A DNA stretch of 22,657 nucleotides from Smittium mucronatum (taxonomy: Eukaryota; Kickxellomycota; Harpellomycetes; Harpellales; Legeriomycetaceae), in contig LSSL01004392.1 in the NCBI GenBank assembly GCA_001953115.1, forward strand, positions 1 through 22,657, in the 5' to 3' direction. The notes under the pieces were generated by a model. That model had not been told where the DNA came from and made no database searches. It saw only the letters and a program-made list of their open reading frames with translations. The translations under genes and the position numbers were made by a program. Positions 19,657 through 22,657 of this stretch are shown in pieces; within the stretch, counting starts at the first letter, position 1; each line of letters starts with the position of its first letter.

Positions 19657-19913
19657 TTAAAAAAAATGAAGACAAAGGCGATTGTTTAGCATAAAAATAA
19701 AAACAAATACAACCAATGGATACAAAACCTTAAAATTCCTCATTTTCAATAGCCCTCCTAAATTTTTTACTAGATTTTTTATAATAACGTACTAAAATTA
19801 TTACCACGAAAAGAAAAAGCACCTTTTAACCTAGAAGACATTTTTATAAACTTTATACTCTTTTTGAAAAAATTAAAGGTAAGATTTTAATTTTAAATTT
19901 TAAATTTTAAATA

Positions 19914-21588
19914 ATGAGTTCACTTAAAAATCCCCTAAAAATAAATAACTGGGTTGATTCGGATTATCCAAAATACTCGGAATATTTAAATTTCATGAAG
20001 AAAGGATATTCAAAGAACTTTTAAAAATTAAAAGTATTCGGTATTCTATTGCAAAAATTTTAAAGACTTTAAATGTCCTGCCATGTTAAAGCTATGGAAA
20101 TTTTTGATGGAAAAATATCTAACTTATTTGAAGGGTTCACATTCCTATGAATTTATTAGAACGGAAAATAATGATATAAAGCGCGAAATTCTGAAACTTA
20201 AAAATATTGGATTTAAATCTGGTAATATTTACAGCATTCTAAGAAATAATGGATTGGTAGTTGAAATGGATAAAATATATAAGTAATTAGAAACGAATCA
20301 AAAAAGGAGAAAAAATATAACAAAACTACTCTGGATGGTTTCACTAATATGTGTTAGCTTTTAAAGCTGAATTATTCATCCGGAGAACCTTACGTGGCAT
20401 CTTATTTATCCGATATACGTGATTTAAGGGTTTTGGCTACCTCAGCAGGCTCAATAAAATTGCTTCTAGAGGCTGAAAATATGCACCTGGATTCAAAATT
20501 TAAGTTGATTGGTGATAGATACCCTGTTATAATCTCTGGGATTTCAGATAATAAACAATATTTCTATCCGATATCAATAGCAGTAATAAGCAGGGATAAT
20601 GAAGATTCATATTCCTGGATACTGAGCACTCTTGAAATAGAATTAAAATTATTTTTTTTCGAATCTGAAATATAGGAACAATTATTGCAAATTCTGCTCA
20701 GCAAATTTCAAATGCGGTTGCAAAATTTCAATATAAACTAAAAGAGTTCATTGTTGGTTCCACATATATAAAAATATGTTGAAAGCCCTAAAAGGAATCA
20801 GTCCAGTGTTCAAAAATAAAGTTTACGCGGCTTTAAAGGAAATAAAAATTTCACCAAATATTAAATTTTTTGTAAGATCAAAGCAGCTTTTCTTCGAAAA
20901 ATGGATCAATTTCAGCAAGCTAATTAATGTGATAAGAAAAATAAATAAACAAATTTTATTTTCAGAAAAATGACAGCTGATATGAAGGATACAGCCTATT
21001 TTCCACTTCAACAAAAAAAATTTCGGAAAGGTTTAATAGAACGTTGAGAGATGGATATAAAAAAATGGAAAAAACTAAACATACTGGATTTTTTGAGTTA
21101 TTCAGTAACCATTTTGCAGGATTATAATAGTTTTAAAAAGCGGGATACCTCAAAAATATTGTACGACGAAATAATTACAACTAAAATAACGGCCATGGAT
21201 TTTTCATTGATTTGTAAAAATAGGGACATTGATTTTTATTTGATCGAAGAAAGAAAAATAGATCTTTTAGAAAAGGGACTCATACTGTATCTTATGAAAG
21301 AATAAACCGGAAAAGGTTTGACACAATTGCTAAGTTTTTTGAAGATTATAAATTTCTTTACGTATGCTCTAGGATTTTAAGCTGGAAAGACATATACTGT
21401 TTATGCGAGCAATTCCTGAAAATAAAGAAATGCATACATTATACTCATTACTAGAAATTAAAAAAATTACAGGGATGGTAGGTATAACCCCTCTTCAAGA
21501 TGTGAAAAAGGTTGGAAGACCAAAAATAGTTAAAAAAACACCAGTTAGCAAATATTTTAAATATCACTTTAGTTTATTATTATTTTAG
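19914..21588 (+). pseudogene. MULE transposase, frameshifted (FLYWCH - DDE - SWIM)
   Basis: This is the element's DDE transposase. The first ATG (19914) opens 36 codons. A FLYWCH-like zinc finger follows: YSVFYCKNFKDFKCPAMLKL (about 20030-20090), then GSHSYE where the family has H-x-H. The catalytic core has MHLDSKFKL with the first Asp (20490), ISGISDNKQYFYPISIAVIS and YSWILSTLE. The second Asp position reads Asn in IIANSAQQISNAV (ANSA at 20687-20698). KRVHCWFHIYKNM (CWFH at 20752-20763) is the hallmark 'CWfHv.kn' motif. YEGYSLFST follows a TGA at the usual Trp (20978-20980), then SERFNRTLRDGY carries the final Glu (21026). The SWIM zinc finger keeps Cys at 21398, 21404 and 21431 and His at 21437 (CxC, CxH). 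GRPK (21514-21525) is the usual basic tail. At least six frame changes occur. Confidence 0.88.
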
Positions 21589-22350
21589 GTTACCTAAACT
21601 ATATTACAAAAATTCAAATAAAATTAAGAAATTTACACGGTAATAAGTCATTTCACATTTCTACTGACACCCATCTTCGTAATAAGTATTTAAGTATTTA
21701 TTTATATATTTATTCATATAAAAATTTAAGTTCAGTCGTCATATGGCGGGTTCCAAATGTATACAATTGTACTTTCTAAAATATAAAAACAACATTTTTT
21801 ATTTAATTATTGAAATTTAAGAAATCTTTAAATAAAATAAAGAAAATTTAGTTATTATGCATATAGTTTTTAAGAATATTCTTACCTATACGAACACCTA
21901 GAACTGCCAAGAAATATTTGTCGAAAAAATGTGGATGTATATCCTCACTTATTATTACGCTTTAATTGTTTAGTATTTGGGATTTTCTTGTCGATATACC
22001 GCCGATTCGGATTCCATGTTGATGCTCTGATAAAAATTTGGAGTTTTACTTTTACGGGAATTAAATGCTTATTGGGTTTTTATATAGTTCTCCTAAATTT
22101 AAAATATTTAGAAATTTTTCTTTGTAAATAATGGATACCTTTTATGAAACTTTTAGATCCTAATATTTTTCTCAATAGTTGGGAAAATATTTTTCTGCTG
22201 AATGAAAATGTATCGATCTATAAAAAAAGTTTCATCAGCATGTTTTTATTATTACTAATTTTTTATTCAAAAAGCCAATTATTTTTAAGCAGTGATATTT
22301 ATGTTTTTTTATTGTTCTGATAATATTTAGGGTGGTTTTTTAAAATACAA
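21589..22350. other. MULE internal region without recognised gene
   Basis: Between the transposase and the right terminal repeat. A 66-codon plus-strand ATG frame (21931-22131) is hydrophobic. The minus strand of the same place gives fragments such as ISEDIHPHFF and YFLAVLGVRI. Neither is recognisable. It may be 3' UTR or captured sequence, since MULEs often carry such inserts. Confidence 0.45.
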
Positions 22351-22507
22351 AATTTGGCATATTTTTATTAGCTAAAACTACAATTTGACTCATTTAGGCT
22401 AGATTGATCCATTATAGTACAATTTGTCCGAAATTTGGAAGAATTGGCTGATTTAGGAACAATTTGATACATTCTCAAACATATTGACTGATTTTTATCA
22501 GATAACC
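22351..22507. repeat. MULE right terminal inverted repeat
   Basis: Reverse-complement partner of 19501-19656. Its outer part also contains a small local palindrome (TGACTGATTTTTATCAG at 22485-22501). The right end is set by the target duplication that begins at 22508. Confidence 0.8.
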
Positions 22508-22515
22508 TTTGTAAT
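22508..22515 (+). repeat. MULE target-site duplication, right copy
   Basis: TTTGTAAT, identical to 19493-19500. The DIRS terminal repeat continues directly after it with TTCGTTTATTTTATCC, as in the intact right copy. Confidence 0.85.
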
Positions 22516-22576
22516 TTCGTTTATTTTATCCAATAAAGATTGTGAAACTTAATATATCTCATCTCTGAAATATAAT
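22516..22576. repeat. DIRS left inverted terminal repeat, outer part (displaced by the MULE)
   Basis: Matches the reverse complement of 15260-15318: TTCGTTTATTTTATCC is identical, and AAACTTAATATATCTC matches with a mismatch near its start. Similarity ends about 22576, which is also where the second half of the ICR stops matching, so this is the best estimate of the DIRS left terminus. Confidence 0.85.
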
Positions 22577-22657
22577 TCATTACAATAGACCTTTTTTTTC
22601 ATTCCAGTAAACAATTTTTTTAGATTTGCGGGGTTATTTTTTTGATGAAAATATCAA
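22577..22657. other. Flank beyond the DIRS left terminus
   Basis: Short AT-rich sequence up to the window edge with no feature. It does not resemble the sequence just outside the right terminus (below 15221), as expected for an element that makes no target duplication. Confidence 0.5.

Larger units (their letters stand above)
19501..22507 (+). mobile_element. Mutator-like DNA transposon (MULE) nested in the DIRS left terminal repeat
   Basis: A 3.0-kb element bounded by imperfect terminal inverted repeats of about 155 bp and an 8-9-bp target duplication. It encodes one recognisable product, a MULE transposase pseudogene on the plus strand, that fills the left half. The right 0.75 kb between transposase and right repeat has no recognised gene. 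Because it divides the DIRS left terminal repeat, it inserted after the DIRS element. Long inverted repeats and the duplication length fit the Mutator superfamily. The repeats have diverged by many substitutions, so this is an old, immobile copy. Confidence 0.9.
15221..22576 (-). mobile_element. DIRS-like tyrosine-recombinase retrotransposon, interrupted by a MULE
   Basis: A complete but decayed element reading on the minus strand. Removing the nested MULE (19501-22507) and one copy of its target duplication leaves about 4.3 kb, close to known DIRS elements. The order is left inverted terminal repeat, gag, reverse transcriptase, RNase H, tyrosine recombinase, internal complementary region, right inverted terminal repeat. 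No integrase or protease is present, as expected for the order. There is no room between RNase H and recombinase for the methyltransferase domain seen in Dictyostelium DIRS-1. DIRS elements replicate through a circular intermediate inserted by their recombinase and leave no target duplication, and none was seen here. Inverted (not split direct) terminal repeats argue for DIRS rather than Ngaro or PAT. All genes carry stops and frameshifts, so it cannot move by itself. Confidence 0.9.

Noticed and set aside
20978..20980. TGA read as Trp under a variant genetic code
   Set aside because: Other Trp positions in the same nested elements read TAG, and many further stops and frameshifts exist, so decay is the simpler explanation.
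20823..21014. Minus-strand frame of 63 codons
   Set aside because: Shadow of the MULE transposase, which contains the CWFH motif in the plus strand here.
15221..22576. Reading the element as Ty3/gypsy, from its RT and RNase H
   Set aside because: No integrase or protease was seen, a tyrosine recombinase follows RNase H, and the ends are inverted repeats rather than LTRs.
1..22657. CRISPR array, bacterial operon or phage signals
   Set aside because: No regularly spaced repeats, Shine-Dalgarno-led gene chains or phage genes. All recognised proteins belong to eukaryotic transposable elements.

Overview
This is a eukaryotic window, extremely AT-rich, with no intact protein-coding gene, no tRNA or rRNA and no bacterial operon structure that I can see. 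What it does contain is a graveyard of transposable elements from at least three classes, possibly four, all broken by frameshifts and stops. The combination is a DIRS-type tyrosine-recombinase retrotransposon whose gag carries an 'NLHK..NLPG' motif, an APE-type LINE, a Mutator-like (MULE) element and a possible Tc1/mariner relic. With the base composition, this suggests a repeat-rich, AT-rich early-diverging fungus (Mucoromycota/Glomeromycotina-like, or possibly a large-genome microsporidian). That placement is inference; no host gene is available to test it.

Layout. (1) 1-2050: gene-free AT-rich sequence. (2) About 2080-5290, minus strand: a decayed LINE. Its order is an unidentified upstream frame (4934-5125), then an APE endonuclease, then a reverse transcriptase with recognisable remnants of several RT motifs. 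(3) 5309-6441: two G11 tracts bracket most of an unidentified higher-GC island (5320-5795) and a tentative Tc1/mariner relic (5797-6832). (4) 6840-13550: AT-rich sequence without a recognisable gene, holding a few small repeats and hairpins. (5) 13550-15220: a moderately GC-richer block with short coding-like patches, one weakly RNase H-like. (6) 15221 to about 22576, minus strand: a DIRS-like retrotransposon about 4.3 kb long once its insertion is removed. It keeps the full layout: left inverted terminal repeat, gag, reverse transcriptase, RNase H, tyrosine recombinase, internal complementary region (ICR), right inverted terminal repeat. (7) 19501-22507, plus strand: a 3.0-kb MULE with about 155-bp terminal inverted repeats and a FLYWCH / DDE / SWIM transposase pseudogene. 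It sits inside the left terminal repeat of the DIRS element, flanked by an 8-bp target duplication (9 bp with one mismatch).

The main result is the nested structure at 15.2-22.6 kb. The DIRS left terminal repeat is in two pieces, 19412-19500 and 22516-22576, which together match the intact right terminal repeat (15221-15404). The match resumes exactly on the far side of the MULE. The ICR at 15432-15525 is a fused complement of the two DIRS ends, as in the Dictyostelium DIRS-1 circle-junction model. This gives the order of events: DIRS insertion, then MULE insertion, then decay of both.
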